Shown: positions 50,581 to 61,300 of the stretch, piece by piece
How positions within the stretch are numbered: position 1 is the stretch's first letter
How the letters are laid out: every line of letters begins with the position of its first letter
Assembly (NCBI RefSeq): GCF_036227225.1
Contig: NZ_CP109444.1
Span: 3,949,501 to 4,013,500, forward strand
DNA length: 64,000 nt
Direction: 5' to 3'
Source: Streptomyces sp. NBC_01478
GTDB taxonomy: Bacteria > Actinomycetota > Actinomycetes > Streptomycetales > Streptomycetaceae
The notes under the pieces: generated by a model
The model's database searches: none
Told to the model about the DNA's origin: nothing
The model's input: the letters and a program-made list of their open reading frames with translations, nothing else
Made by a program: the position numbers and the translations under genes

Positions 50581-52224
50581 ATGAGCCGGACACGGCACTT
50601 CCGAGGTTCCCGTCTCGCCACGGCCGGTATCGCGGCCGGCGCGGCGACCCTGCTGGCCGCCACCCTCGCCCCCACCGCCCACGCGGCCGACCGGCCGACC
50701 CGGGCCGGTGCGATCGCGAACGCCGCGTCGGCGCTGGTCGCCCATGCCGCGAACCTGGGTCTGACGGCCGCGGAGGACACGTCCGTCCGCGACGTGATCG
50801 TCGACCCGGACGGCACCCAGCACGTCCGCTACGACCGTACCTACCGCCAACTCCCCGTCCTCGGCGGCGACTTCGTGGTCCACCTGGCCCCGAACGGCAG
50901 TTACCGGAGCGCCGACCGCGCGACCCGGAGCTCCATATCCCTGGCGACCGTGACACCGAAGGTGGCCGCCCCGAAGGCGGCGGACCTGGCGGTGAACGCG
51001 CTGCGGGCGGCGCATCTCGGCGAGGCGTTGAAGGGGACAACGGCCAAGCCGCAGCTCATAGTCGACGCCCTGCACGGCGCTCCGAGGCTCGCCTGGCGGA
51101 CGAACGTGGTCGCCAAGGACTCGCTCGGCAACCCGGTCGCCCGCACGGTGCTGACCGACGCCCGGACCGGCGCCCAGATCGACGCCTGGGACAGCGTGGA
51201 GACGGCGACCGGGGACGGGCAGTCGCTGTACGGCGGGACGGTGCCGCTGGAGACGACGCTGTCGGGATCGACGTATCAGCTCAAGGACGCCACCCGCGGC
51301 GGGACCTACACCGGTGACGCGGCGAACAAGACCGACCTGTGCATCCTCGGCATCTGCATCGTCCGCGCCCCGTCCACGGTGTTCACCGACACCGACAACC
51401 ACTGGGGCACGGGGGCGACTTCGGACCGTTCGTCGGCCGCGGTGGACGCGCAGTACGGCACGAACGAGACCTGGGACTACTACAAGAACGTGCACGGCCG
51501 GAACGGCATCGCGGGCGACGGCAAGGGCTCGTACAACCGCGTCCACTACGGCAACGCCTACAACAACGCGTTCTGGGACGACAGTTGCTTCTGCATGACG
51601 TACGGCGACGGTGACGGGACGCAGCTCGGCCCGCTGGTGGCGCTGGATGTCGCCGGGCACGAGATGACGCACGGCGTGACGTCCAAGACGGCGGCGCTGA
51701 CGTACTCGGGCGAGTCCGGCGGCCTCAACGAGGCGACCTCCGACATTCTGGGCACGCTGGTGGAGTGGTACGCCAACAACTCCTCCGATCTCGGGGACTA
51801 CTTGATCGGCGAGAAGATCGTCCGCGCCGGCTTCGGCAAGGCGGCGCTGCGGTTCATGGACCAGCCGTCGAAGGACGGGAACTCGGCGGACTGCTGGAGT
51901 TCGTCGGTGGGGAATCTCGACGTGCACTATTCGTCGGGGGTCGCCAACCACTTCGCGTATCTCCTCGCGGAGGGCAGCGGCACGAAGACCATCAACGGCG
52001 TCAGCTACAACTCGCCCACGTGCAACAACTCTTCGGTGAGCGGAATCGGCCGGGACAAGCTGGGGGCCATCTGGTACCGGGCGTTGACCGTCTACATGAC
52101 GTCCTCGACGAACTACGCGGGGGCCCGGACGGCGACGCTCAACGCGGCCAAGGACCTGTACGGGACGGGAAGTTCGGAATACAACGCGGTGGCCGCCGCA
52201 TGGACTGCGGTTGCCGTGGGGTAA
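50581..52224 (+). CDS. Secreted M4-family (thermolysin-like) neutral metalloprotease
   Basis: 547 residues; the ATG follows GAGGAGA. Signal peptide about residues 1-36 (ending TAHAAD), an inhibitory FTP/PepSY propeptide with TYRQLPVLGGDFVVHLAP, then the catalytic domain. Zinc motif HEMTH (His360, Glu361, His364) with the third ligand Glu in GGLNEATSD, and the catalytic His in the NLDVHYSSGVANHFAYLL region. It is a secreted endopeptidase cutting before hydrophobic residues. The palindrome upstream may control it. Confidence 0.95.
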   Translation: MSRTRHFRGSRLATAGIAAGAATLLAATLAPTAHAADRPTRAGAIANAASALVAHAANLGLTAAEDTSVRDVIVDPDGTQHVRYDRTYRQLPVLGGDFVVHLAPNGSYRSADRATRSSISLATVTPKVAAPKAADLAVNALRAAHLGEALKGTTAKPQLIVDALHGAPRLAWRTNVVAKDSLGNPVARTVLTDARTGAQIDAWDSVETATGDGQSLYGGTVPLETTLSGSTYQLKDATRGGTYTGDAANKTDLCILGICIVRAPSTVFTDTDNHWGTGATSDRSSAAVDAQYGTNETWDYYKNVHGRNGIAGDGKGSYNRVHYGNAYNNAFWDDSCFCMTYGDGDGTQLGPLVALDVAGHEMTHGVTSKTAALTYSGESGGLNEATSDILGTLVEWYANNSSDLGDYLIGEKIVRAGFGKAALRFMDQPSKDGNSADCWSSSVGNLDVHYSSGVANHFAYLLAEGSGTKTINGVSYNSPTCNNSSVSGIGRDKLGAIWYRALTVYMTSSTNYAGARTATLNAAKDLYGTGSSEYNAVAAAWTAVAVG

Positions 52225-52230
52225 AGCCGA

Positions 52231-52246
52231 GGATTCCGCGGAATCC
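52231..52246. repeat. Perfect 16-bp palindrome after the protease gene
   Basis: GGATTCCGCGGAATCC begins seven bases after the stop. Without a loop it would need to open centrally; it may be part of a terminator or an operator for the acyltransferase gene 110 bases on. Confidence 0.45.
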
Positions 52247-52358
52247 GCCTACAACCATCGGCACACCACGCGGGTCTCCCCCTGTAAACCGTGAGACTTC
52301 CTCTTTCGCGTGGGTCAGGAGTGCCTGCTCCCGAGCCTCAGATCTGATATGGACTGAC

Positions 52359-53543
52359 ATGTCTACGTACGCCGGGGCGACGGAGCGGGCACTTGTCCCA
52401 TCCGGAAAACGAAAAGCACCAAGACATGCCTCCCTTATTTTACAGCAGCGATCATCCTCTCAACGACCGACCTCCCAGCGGCGGTTGTACGCCATCGACG
52501 GAATGCGGCTGCTCGCCGCCCTTTTCGTGGCCGCTCACCACTACGCCGGAACCTGGCGGGTCAACCAACCGGACAACCTGATCTGGGACCGGCCGGTGTC
52601 CGACATCATGCCCACGGTGTTCCGGTTCTCGGCCTACGGCTGGATCGGCGTCGAAATGTTCTTCGTGATCAGCGGCTTCGTGATCTGCATGTCCTGTTGG
52701 GGCCGTACCCCACGGCAGTTCTTCACCTCGCGGGTGATCCGGCTCTACCCGGCGTACTGGTTCTCCATCGTCTTCACCACGGCCGTCCTGGTGACCCTGC
52801 CCGGCGTGTGGGACCGGCAGAAGCTGCGCGAGATCCTGCTCAACTTCACGATGCTGCAGTCCGGTTCGGGCGTCTCGAACGTCGACGGCGTGTACTGGAC
52901 CCTCTGGTCGGAGCTGCGCTTCTACCTCCTCTTCATGGCGGTCGTCATCACCGGCCTCACCTACCGCAAGGTCGTCCTCTTCTGCTGCTTCTGGGGCGCC
53001 ACCGCGATGATCGCGCCGGCCGCGCGCTTCCGCCCACTGACGCTGGCCGTCAACCCGGAAGGCGCCTGGTACTTCATCGCCGGCCTGGCGCTGTACCTCA
53101 TGTACCGCTTCGGACAAGACCTGTTGCTGTGGGGCATCCTCGGACTCGCCTGCCTGATGGGCCAGTTGGAACTCGGGCATCGGATAGACACCGTCGAGCG
53201 GGTCTCCAGTTGGCGCGCGAGCGTCGCGCTCTTCACCGTGTTCCTGCTGGTCATGGCCGCGATCGCACTGGGCGCGACCGACCGCGTCCGCTGGAAGTGG
53301 CTCACCACGGCCGGCGCGATGACGTACCCCTTCTACCTGATGCACTACCTGGCCGGTACGACCCTCATCGCCCACTACCGCGACACCATGGACCCCCGGC
53401 TCCTGGTGGTCTCGGTGATCTCCGGCTTCCTGGTGCTGAGTTGGCTGGTCCATCGCCTGGTGGAGCGCCCGGTGGCCCGGCTGCTGAAGAACGGGCTGGA
53501 CACGTCGTTCGCGCGCCTGCGCAATACGGTGAACACGCCCTGA
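52359..53543 (+). CDS. Acyltransferase-3 family membrane protein
   Basis: 394 residues from the ATG at 52359, which has no clear ribosome site. About ten membrane helices. Family signature at the start, YAIDGMRLLAALFVAAHHYA with the conserved His pair, then WIGVEMFFVISGFVICMS and RVIRLYPAYWFSIVF, all typical of acyltransferase-3 (OafA-like) proteins that acetylate or acylate extracellular polysaccharides, lipids or antibiotics. The basic 40-residue N-terminus is cytosolic. Substrate unknown. Three short ACTGCTCAC(T/C) repeats lie after the gene (about 53596-53625). Confidence 0.9.
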   Translation: MSTYAGATERALVPSGKRKAPRHASLILQQRSSSQRPTSQRRLYAIDGMRLLAALFVAAHHYAGTWRVNQPDNLIWDRPVSDIMPTVFRFSAYGWIGVEMFFVISGFVICMSCWGRTPRQFFTSRVIRLYPAYWFSIVFTTAVLVTLPGVWDRQKLREILLNFTMLQSGSGVSNVDGVYWTLWSELRFYLLFMAVVITGLTYRKVVLFCCFWGATAMIAPAARFRPLTLAVNPEGAWYFIAGLALYLMYRFGQDLLLWGILGLACLMGQLELGHRIDTVERVSSWRASVALFTVFLLVMAAIALGATDRVRWKWLTTAGAMTYPFYLMHYLAGTTLIAHYRDTMDPRLLVVSVISGFLVLSWLVHRLVERPVARLLKNGLDTSFARLRNTVNTP

Positions 53544-53620
53544 GACCGACCCCGGCCACGCCAAAGGAAACGGCGTCCTCATCCGCTGTGACTCCACTGC
53601 TCACTACTGCTCACCACTGC

Positions 53621-53917
53621 TCACTGAACTGGCGCCGCGCGCCGCTTCCGCCACGCGCCGCGAGGTTTCTCCAATATGCCCGCGGCTTCGGCTGCCGCCC
53701 GAACGGCCGAGGTGAATACGGCCGCTTCGAAGAATGCCCCGACGTAGAAATGCGAGTACATCGATCCGATTCCGAAGAACGCTCCCACGGCGCAACAGTA
53801 GAGGGCGGCCCAGAATCCGCGTCGCCGGTTCATCGGGTAGACGATCAGCGGGATCACCGGCCAGGCGTAGGCGGTGCACAGGAAGGCGACGGACAGGGTG
53901 AGGACGAGGAATTCCAT
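53621..53917 (-). CDS. Small membrane protein
   Basis: 98 residues from the ATG at 53917, preceded by GGAAAGGGGG. Two to three hydrophobic segments: FLVLTLSVAFLCTAYAWPVI, then FWAALYCCAVGAFFGIGSMY and FYVGAFFEAAVFTS, ending in a basic tail (AWRKRRAAPVQ) that should be cytosolic. It lies 14 bases after the next small membrane gene in the same direction, so they form a two-gene operon. No family recognised. Confidence 0.65.
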   Translation of the reverse strand: MEFLVLTLSVAFLCTAYAWPVIPLIVYPMNRRRGFWAALYCCAVGAFFGIGSMYSHFYVGAFFEAAVFTSAVRAAAEAAGILEKPRGAWRKRRAAPVQ

Positions 53918-53931
53918 CTGCCCCCTTTCCG

Positions 53932-54117
53932 CTACAGTGCGCCGGCCGCGTGTATGCCGACAATGACGACGAAGGCGGCGGGCAGGAAGATGAGGGGTGT
54001 CGCGAACAGTAATCCCATTTTCCAGGTGTTCTTGTCCGCGATTTTCACGCACAGCAGTGCGCACAGTGTCACGTAGAAGAACAGCGGGACGACTATGAAT
54101 CCGGCGCCTGACCCCAT
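53932..54117 (-). CDS. Very small membrane protein
   Basis: 61 residues with two helices (FIVVPLFFYVTLCALLCV and MGLLFATPLIFLPAAFVVIV) joined by a short charged loop IADKNTWK. GGAGCTC precedes the start region. Size and pairing with the following membrane gene suggest subunits of a small complex or a holin/regulator type; function not determined. Confidence 0.6.
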   Translation of the reverse strand: MGSGAGFIVVPLFFYVTLCALLCVKIADKNTWKMGLLFATPLIFLPAAFVVIVGIHAAGAL

Positions 54118-54464
54118 AGAGCTCCTCCGTAGCCTTCGTTGACCCGTCGTCAGGGCGCCTGATTATCGGTCACCTCGTGCACCCGTTGGTCGAATCTTTG
54201 CTTTTTCTTTCACCTTTCGGAGGGCGCATACCAGCCACGCCCGATCGGGGTACACATGCAGATGTATCGCATGATTCCGCGCCGCATGAAAACAGATCAT
54301 AGTTGCAAAATCGGCACAACTCCGGCCCCATTTAGCAGCGCGTGGATGTGGCTGGATCTTGCGGGTCTTCGCTGTATACGCCATTGACCACCTGTGTTGC
54401 GTGCGGTTCTGATGAGGCGGCCGTAAGGGCGGGGTAAGAACTGCGTGAACGGGTGGGGTGGGGG
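54118..54464. other. Divergent intergenic region, relatively AT-rich
   Basis: 347 bases between the small membrane operon and the large secreted protein. It has A/T tracts (TTTGCTTTTTCTTTCACC near 54196) unusual for this window, so promoters for both directions are likely. No small ORF with a ribosome site noted. Confidence 0.4.
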
Positions 54465-57400
54465 ATGGGGTTTTCTTGGCGTGCGCGCTCGGCGGTCGCC
54501 GCGCGTAGACGTGTGGTCTCGTTGGCCGCGACGGCCGCGTTGATGGCTGCTTTGCCGACGCTGGCAGTGCCGGCGACCGGAGCACACGCGGACGACACCA
54601 CGGCCTCCGACCAGCCGACGCCGGAGGCACGGGCGGACGCGGAGAAGGCGGCGGAGACGGGGGAACAGGTCGAGGTCGCGGGGGAGCGCACGCCCTACAC
54701 CACGACGTTCGCCAATCCGGACGGTGTGACCTTCACACTGAAGGATTCCGCCGTGCCGGTGCGGACACACCAGGCCGACGGCTCCTGGGCGCAGCCGGAC
54801 GCGACGCTGGAGCGGCGGTCGGACGGCACGGTCGGGCCGAAGGCATCGGTCGCCAAGATCTCCTTCTCCGACGGCGGGGCCGGCGCCGACCTGGTGAAGC
54901 TGTCCCTCAACGGGCGTTCTCTGACCGTGGGTTGGCCCGGCACGTTGCCGAAGCCGACGCTGGAGGGGGACTCGGCGGTGTACGCGGACGTCCTGCCGGG
55001 GGTGGATCTGCGGATGACCGCCACCACCGAGGGCTACCGCGAGGTGCTCGTCGTCACCTCGGCGTCGGCTGCCGCGAACCCGGAGTTGAAGGAACTCTCG
55101 TTCCCTGTGCGGGCCGACGGGCTGTCCCTGCAGGGCGGCGGAGGCGGCGGTCTGTCCGCGGTCGACGACGACGGTAACGCTGTCTTCCGTGCTCCGGCCG
55201 CCCAGCAGTGGGATTCGTCGGGCGATGCCACCAACTCCGCCTCGTCCACGGCCTCTTCCCACTCCGCGTCCCAGAGCTCGTTCACGACAACGACGCAGGA
55301 CAGCGCCGCTGCGGGGAGTACGGGCGATGACGGTGAGACGACACCGGACCCGACCGAGGGGCCCAGTGATGGGGACACCTCCACCCGCCTTCCGGTCACT
55401 GCGGAGCAGGGCACGATCAAGGTGACCCCGGATGCGTCGATGCTCGCCGCCGACTCCGCCGTCTTCCCGCAGTACATCGACCCGGATGTCGGTATGACGG
55501 CCTCCGAGCGGACTTTGCTGTCCTCGGACGGGGACACCTTCTACAACTTCTCCGGCGGGGACGACGGCAAGGGCGTGGGCTACTGCGGCACCTATGTCAC
55601 GGGCGGTGTCGGGTACTACTGCGGCTCCGGCTACAGGAACCGCATGTACTTCGAGTTCTCGCCGGCGAAGCTGGCGGGGAAGCACATCCTGGACGCCACG
55701 TTCGCCATCACGGAGAAGTGGTCGATGTCCTGCACCCCCTCCTGGGTGGACCTGACCCGGACGGGCAACATCTCCTCCTCGACGAACTGGCCGGGCCCGA
55801 CGGCGAACTGGGACCTGATGGTGGACCGGAATGTGTCCGCGGGACGCGGGTCCGCCTGCGATCCCAGCCAGCCCGCTGCCCCGATCGAGTTCAACGACAG
55901 CCCCACTGAGACGAACGAGAACCTCACCTCGACCATGACGAAGTTCGCCAACGGTGACTTCTCCCGCCTGACGCTGATGCTCAAGGCGCATGACGAGACC
56001 GACCCGAACGGCTGGAAGAGGTTCGACGACAACGCTGAAATCGATGTGACGTACGTCGGTATCCCGGCCAAGCCCACGAAGATCGGTCTGGTCGTCGGGA
56101 CCAGCACCGGGACCACTGTCGCCTGCGAGACCAAGCAGTCGGACCCGTTGGTAGTGTCCGAGCCGAAGCCGTTGCTCCAGTCGACGCCGCAGACCGCGGC
56201 GGGCGGTGAGTCCGGTGCGTCGCTGAAAGTCGTCTACAGCGTGGACAAGTACACGGCGAGCAGTGACACATGGTCGACGGTCTTCGAGACGGCACGGCCC
56301 ACCAGCGGATATGTAGGTGACAACGTCTCGCCGGGCAGCGTCCAGACGTCGACGCTGACTGAGGGGACCCTGTACCGGTACCGGTCCTGGACGCGGTCGT
56401 ACTACAACAGCGGAGGCGACTACCTGGCCGGCCCGTCGAACGCGGCCAGCAACGCCTGGTGCTACTTCAAGGTCGACCCGACCCGTCCCAAAGCGCCGGG
56501 GATCGCGCTGTCGAGCCCGTACTCGGTGTGTGACAGCAGTTCGTGCGACGCGAAGGGCGGACCGGGTACGGATGTGACGTTCACGTTCAGTCCTGCGTCC
56601 GGGGACGCGGCCACCAACATCTCCTACCAGTACAAGCTGTCTTCTTCGACCGTGTGGTCGTCGCCGATCCCGGCCTCGACACCGACAGCGACCTTCACCC
56701 CGCCGACCTCGGGCACCTTCAGCATCGTCGTACGGGCGCAGGACTCGCTGGGCCCGGGCGCCCAGAACTCGGTGGACTTCCTGGTCGCGGAGGGCACTGG
56801 CCCGACCGGTCAGTGGCACTTCGACGAAGCGAGTGGCGCCGCGCTGGACACGTCCACGACTGTCGCGGCGGAGCAGGACAACGCGACGCTCTCCTCGTCC
56901 GGTGCCTCTCGGGACGGGCGTGGCCGGAGGGGTGTGCTGACGCACGACGCCACGGGTGCGGAGTTGGCGACGCCGGTCACGGACACGGGCCTGACCGTGG
57001 ACGGTTCGGCGGGCTATGCGGCCACCTCCGGCCCGGTCGTGGAGTCCCGGTCGTCCTACACGGTCGAGGCATGGGCCCGGATGGCCGCCACTCCGACCCA
57101 TAACTACGTGGTGCTCTCCCAGACGGGCAGTGGAAGCACACAACCCGGCTTCGCGATCTACTACTCCATTTCCTACGGCAAGTGGATCTTCAACTGGCAC
57201 TGGACCGACTCGGCAGGCACCGTGCACTTCGTGCGCTCGCTCGCGGATACGTCCTCGCCTCCGGTGAAGGTCTGGACGCATCTGGCAGGCGTGTACGACA
57301 CGAAGACGGACACGATCCAGCTCTACGTCAACGGCAAGGCACAGGGCAGTCCGCAGGCAATCCCAAGCGGGGAGCCGGAGGCGGACACCGGGCTCCTGGA

Positions 57401-58229
57401 GTTCGGCCGTGGAAACGGCGCCACCGCGGGCACGTTCACGGATTACTTCAACGGGCAGATCGACGAGGTCACCGTCTGGCAGCGGGCCCTGTCCGCGCAG
57501 GAGGTGTCCACGGAGGCGCGGTTGCTGACCGCGGACCGGTATGCCGCCACTGAACTCATGGCTGACTGGGACCCTTCGGCGGCGACCGGCACCGCCGTGC
57601 CCGACACCACCTCCGGCTACGGTACCTCGCTGACACTCTCGGGCGGCGCGTCACTGGACGGGACAGGGATTGTCCTGGACGGCACCGATGACGCGGCGTC
57701 CGCACCGGGGCCGCTGGTGGACGACACCGGATCCTTCACCGCGACCACGGCCGTGCAGATGGACAGCGCCGCACTCGCGGCGAAACCGGTCGGCTACATG
57801 GGGCAAGTCCTCGGCCAGCGCAGTGCGGACGGCTCCGCCTGGGGGCTGTGGTACGAGCGGACGGGCACCGACACCGACCCCGAGACAGACGCCACCGTCC
57901 CCGTCGGGTTCTGGCACTTCGGCCGACTCAACACCGACGGCAGCTTCACCGGAGTGGTCTCCGACGATGTCGCGAACCTGGGGAGCGCGGTGCGCCTGAC
58001 GGGTGTGTTCGACGCCCAGTCCGGCACTGTCAGTCTCTACGTGGGCGACGCGCAGAACGGTGACACCACCGCCTACACGGCGACTCCGGGAACGGGTGAC
58101 TTCGCCGTCGGCAAGACGTACGTGAACTCGGTCTGGGGCCGCTATCTGCCCGCGACGGTCAGTGACATCCGGGTCTGGGCCGGTGCCATGGCCAGTCAGC
58201 AACAGATCGTCGAAACGGTCGGGGACTGA
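54465..58229 (+). CDS. Large secreted LamG/concanavalin-like domain protein, partner of the RHS protein
   Basis: 1254 residues from the ATG at 54465; a GTG four codons earlier is possible. Signal peptide about residues 12-43. The N-terminal part has YTTTFANPDGVTFTLKDSAV and ADVLPGVDLRMTATTEGYRE, typical of proteins before actinobacterial RHS genes. A Ser/Thr-rich linker (about residues 250-310) follows, then a carbohydrate-binding-like beta domain, an Fn3-like part and two LamG-type domains: GQWHFDEASG with SYTVEAWARMA and LAGVYDTKTDTIQLYVNGK, repeated in weaker form near the end. Probably cell-surface, binding polysaccharide or supporting RHS secretion. A hairpin follows the stop. Confidence 0.82.
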   Translation: MGFSWRARSAVAARRRVVSLAATAALMAALPTLAVPATGAHADDTTASDQPTPEARADAEKAAETGEQVEVAGERTPYTTTFANPDGVTFTLKDSAVPVRTHQADGSWAQPDATLERRSDGTVGPKASVAKISFSDGGAGADLVKLSLNGRSLTVGWPGTLPKPTLEGDSAVYADVLPGVDLRMTATTEGYREVLVVTSASAAANPELKELSFPVRADGLSLQGGGGGGLSAVDDDGNAVFRAPAAQQWDSSGDATNSASSTASSHSASQSSFTTTTQDSAAAGSTGDDGETTPDPTEGPSDGDTSTRLPVTAEQGTIKVTPDASMLAADSAVFPQYIDPDVGMTASERTLLSSDGDTFYNFSGGDDGKGVGYCGTYVTGGVGYYCGSGYRNRMYFEFSPAKLAGKHILDATFAITEKWSMSCTPSWVDLTRTGNISSSTNWPGPTANWDLMVDRNVSAGRGSACDPSQPAAPIEFNDSPTETNENLTSTMTKFANGDFSRLTLMLKAHDETDPNGWKRFDDNAEIDVTYVGIPAKPTKIGLVVGTSTGTTVACETKQSDPLVVSEPKPLLQSTPQTAAGGESGASLKVVYSVDKYTASSDTWSTVFETARPTSGYVGDNVSPGSVQTSTLTEGTLYRYRSWTRSYYNSGGDYLAGPSNAASNAWCYFKVDPTRPKAPGIALSSPYSVCDSSSCDAKGGPGTDVTFTFSPASGDAATNISYQYKLSSSTVWSSPIPASTPTATFTPPTSGTFSIVVRAQDSLGPGAQNSVDFLVAEGTGPTGQWHFDEASGAALDTSTTVAAEQDNATLSSSGASRDGRGRRGVLTHDATGAELATPVTDTGLTVDGSAGYAATSGPVVESRSSYTVEAWARMAATPTHNYVVLSQTGSGSTQPGFAIYYSISYGKWIFNWHWTDSAGTVHFVRSLADTSSPPVKVWTHLAGVYDTKTDTIQLYVNGKAQGSPQAIPSGEPEADTGLLEFGRGNGATAGTFTDYFNGQIDEVTVWQRALSAQEVSTEARLLTADRYAATELMADWDPSAATGTAVPDTTSGYGTSLTLSGGASLDGTGIVLDGTDDAASAPGPLVDDTGSFTATTAVQMDSAALAAKPVGYMGQVLGQRSADGSAWGLWYERTGTDTDPETDATVPVGFWHFGRLNTDGSFTGVVSDDVANLGSAVRLTGVFDAQSGTVSLYVGDAQNGDTTAYTATPGTGDFAVGKTYVNSVWGRYLPATVSDIRVWAGAMASQQQIVETVGD

Positions 58230-58245
58230 TCTCTCCCCTCTCCCT

Positions 58246-58274
58246 GGCGGGGCGGCACCTGCTGCCGCCCCGCC
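58246..58274 (+). terminator. Perfect 12-bp hairpin between the LamG and RHS genes
   Basis: Arms GGCGGGGCGGCA (58246-58257) and TGCCGCCCCGCC (58263-58274) with a 5-base loop. It may end or attenuate the LamG transcript, giving less RHS mRNA. Confidence 0.78.
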
Positions 58275-58341
58275 CGAGCAAGTCCAGCGCTTCTTTTGTT
58301 GATGACTGTTGATGACTTCTGACGTGTGAGGGGTTGTTGTC

Positions 58342-61300
58342 GTGAGTGCCGCCAGTGGTGCGAGACGCCGTAGACATCGAGTGGTCAGAGTTGCCGTGAC
58401 ACTCGCGCTGGCCGTGGCCGGCCTGACTCCCGTGGCCGCCCAAGCCGCGTCATCCACCAAGCAGTTGGTGCCCGCCGTACCGGAGCAGCGTTCCGACACC
58501 GTGAAGACGGTCGACGGCCTGGGCGCGAAGCAGGCCAGGGCCCGGGTGGCTGCGGAAAAGGCCGCCGACAAGAAACAGGCCCAGGACGCCCTGGCGGAAC
58601 AGAAGGCGACGTGGCCCAAAGCCGCCACCACTTCCGCACCCTTGCCTGCGTCCGGCGTCACCCGCCTGACGGCAGGTGGACTGCCCGTGTCCCTGAGCCG
58701 CACCGCGGGAGCGAAATCCGCCTCGGGCACGGCCGGCGTCCAGGTACTCAGCCGCAAGGCCGCAGTTGCCGCGGGTATCAAGGGCGTGCTGCTGACCGCC
58801 GGCGCGAGCGACGACGGCAACGCCGAAATCAGCGTCGACTACAGTGCCTTCGCCTCCGCCTACGGCGGTGACTGGGCAGGCCGCCTGCACCTCGTACAAC
58901 TGCCGTCCTGTGCCCTGACCACTCCGGACAAAGCCGCCTGCCGAGCCCAGACGTCCCTGGACTCGCACAACAGCATCAGCGGCCAGATCGTGTCCGCCAC
59001 AGTGCCGTTGGGACAGTCCCCCGCAGAACAGGGCGACGCACGGGCATCTCGCTCCGGTGTCCGTACGACCGTACGATCCCAGGACACGACTTCCGCGGCC
59101 ACCGTGCTCGCGCTGACGGCCACTTCGGGAGAGTCGGCATCCGGATCGGGCAACTATTCCGCCTCGCCTCTGTCCTCGTCGTCGAGTTGGCAGGCCGGCG
59201 GCTCCTCCGGGGCGTTCACCTGGAGCTATCCGCTGTCCACGCCACCGGCTGCGGCGGGCCCGTCGCCCTCGCTCTCCCTGGGGTACGACTCGGGCAGCAC
59301 CGACGGCAAGACGGCGTCCACCAACAACCAGTCCACCCAGGTCGGCGAGGGCTTCGGCCTGAGCGAGTCGTCGTACATCGAGCGGTCGTACGCCTCCTGT
59401 GACGACGACGGCCAGACGGACAAGCACGACGAGTGCTGGAAGTACGACAACGCCTCGCTCGTCCTCAACGGCAAGTCCACCGAACTGGTCAAGAACGACA
59501 CCGACGGGGCCTGGCACCTCAAGGACGACGACGCATCCACCGTCACCCACTCCACCGGCGCCGACAACGACGACGACGGCGAGACCGGGATCGACGGCAA
59601 GGGCGAGTTCTGGATCGTCACCACCGGCGACGGCACCCAGTACAAGTTCGGGCTGAACAAACTCCCCGGCGCCGACACCCAGCGCACCAACTCGGTGTGG
59701 ACCACGCCGGTCTTCGGCGACGACTCCGGCGAGCCGGGCTATGACCAGGGATCCGGCTTCGCCGACCGTTCGGTCAACCAGGCCTGGCGCTGGAACCTCG
59801 ACTATGTCGTCGATCTGCACGGCAACGCCATGTCGTACTGGTACACGGCCGAGACGAACTACTACCCCAAGAACGGCGCCTCGACCGCCAACGCCAAGTA
59901 CACCCGCGGCGGACACCTGGACAAGATCCTCTACGGTCAGCGTGCGAGCACCCTGTTCACCGGGACCGACTCGGACGAGGTGACGTTCTCCTACGACGAG
60001 CGGTGCACCGCCTCGGACTGCTCCTCGCTGACCGACTCGACGTCGGACAACTGGCCGGACGTGCCGTACGACACCATCTGCGCCAGCGGGGCCGACGACT
60101 GCAACACCGACAGCCCGTCGTTCTTCACCCGCAAACGCCTCACGAGCATCGACACGTTCGCCTACTCGGCCACGGCCTCGAAGCTCGTTGCGGTGGACTC
60201 CTGGGCGCTGACCCAGGAGTTCAAGGACGGCCAGGACATCGACGACACCTCCGACCAGACCCTGGTGCTCTCCTCGATCCAGCACACCGGCAAGAACGGC
60301 ACCGCCATCACGCTGGATCCGGTCACCTTCACCTACCAACTGCGGCCCAACCGGGTGGACTCCACCTCCGACGACATCCTGAAGCTCAGCATGCCGCGCA
60401 TCTCCACCATCACCTCCGAGACCGGCGGCATCACCACCGTCACCCTGTCCGACCCGGAGTGCGTACGCGGCTCGAACATGCCCTCGTCCGAGGACAACGA
60501 CACCCTGAGCTGCTACCCCACGTACTGGCACATCAACGGTGCTGTCGAATCCTTGCTCGACTGGTTCCACAAGTACCGGGTCACCGCCGTACTCAGCACC
60601 GACCCGCTCGGTTTCGGCCAGGGCGTCGAGAACTCCTACAGCTACTCCGACCCGGCCTGGCACTACAACTTCGACCCGCTGGTCCCGGCCGACGAGCGGA
60701 CCTGGTCGCAGTGGCGCGGGTACGGCAAGGTCACCACGACCACCGGCGCGGCGGGATCCACCCAGTCGAAGACCGTCAGCCTGTACATGCAGGGCATGGA
60801 CGGCGACAAACAGTCCGACGGCACCACCGCCTCCGCCACCCGCACCGGCCTCGACGTCTCGGGTCTGGACGTCGCCGACCTCACGGACAGTGACCAGGAT
60901 GCCGGCTCCCTCCGTGAGCAGATCTCCTACAACGGGACCGTCCCCGTCTCGGTGACGGTCAACACGCCCTGGACATCGCAGACCGCCAGCCAGCAGAAGT
61001 CGTACGCCAGCATCAAGGCGTACTACGTCCGCACCGGCACGACCACCACCTCCACCTACCTCACCGCATCGGCGACCTGGCGCACCCGTCAGATCTCCAA
61101 CACGTACGACTCCTACGGCATGATCGTCAAAAGCGCCGATTACGGCCAGACCGCCGTCGCCGACAACACCTGCACCCGCACCTGGTACGCCCGCAACACG
61201 GCCATTGGCCTCACGAACCTGGTCTCCCGCACTCGTACGGTGGCCGAGGACAACTGCTCCGTTGCCGAGATCAGCGTGAACCTGCCGGCCTCCTCCACCT

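Noticed and set aside
54297..57281. 994-codon open frame on the minus strand
   Set aside because: Antisense to the LamG-like gene, Arg-rich without domains, and would also cover the divergent promoter region.
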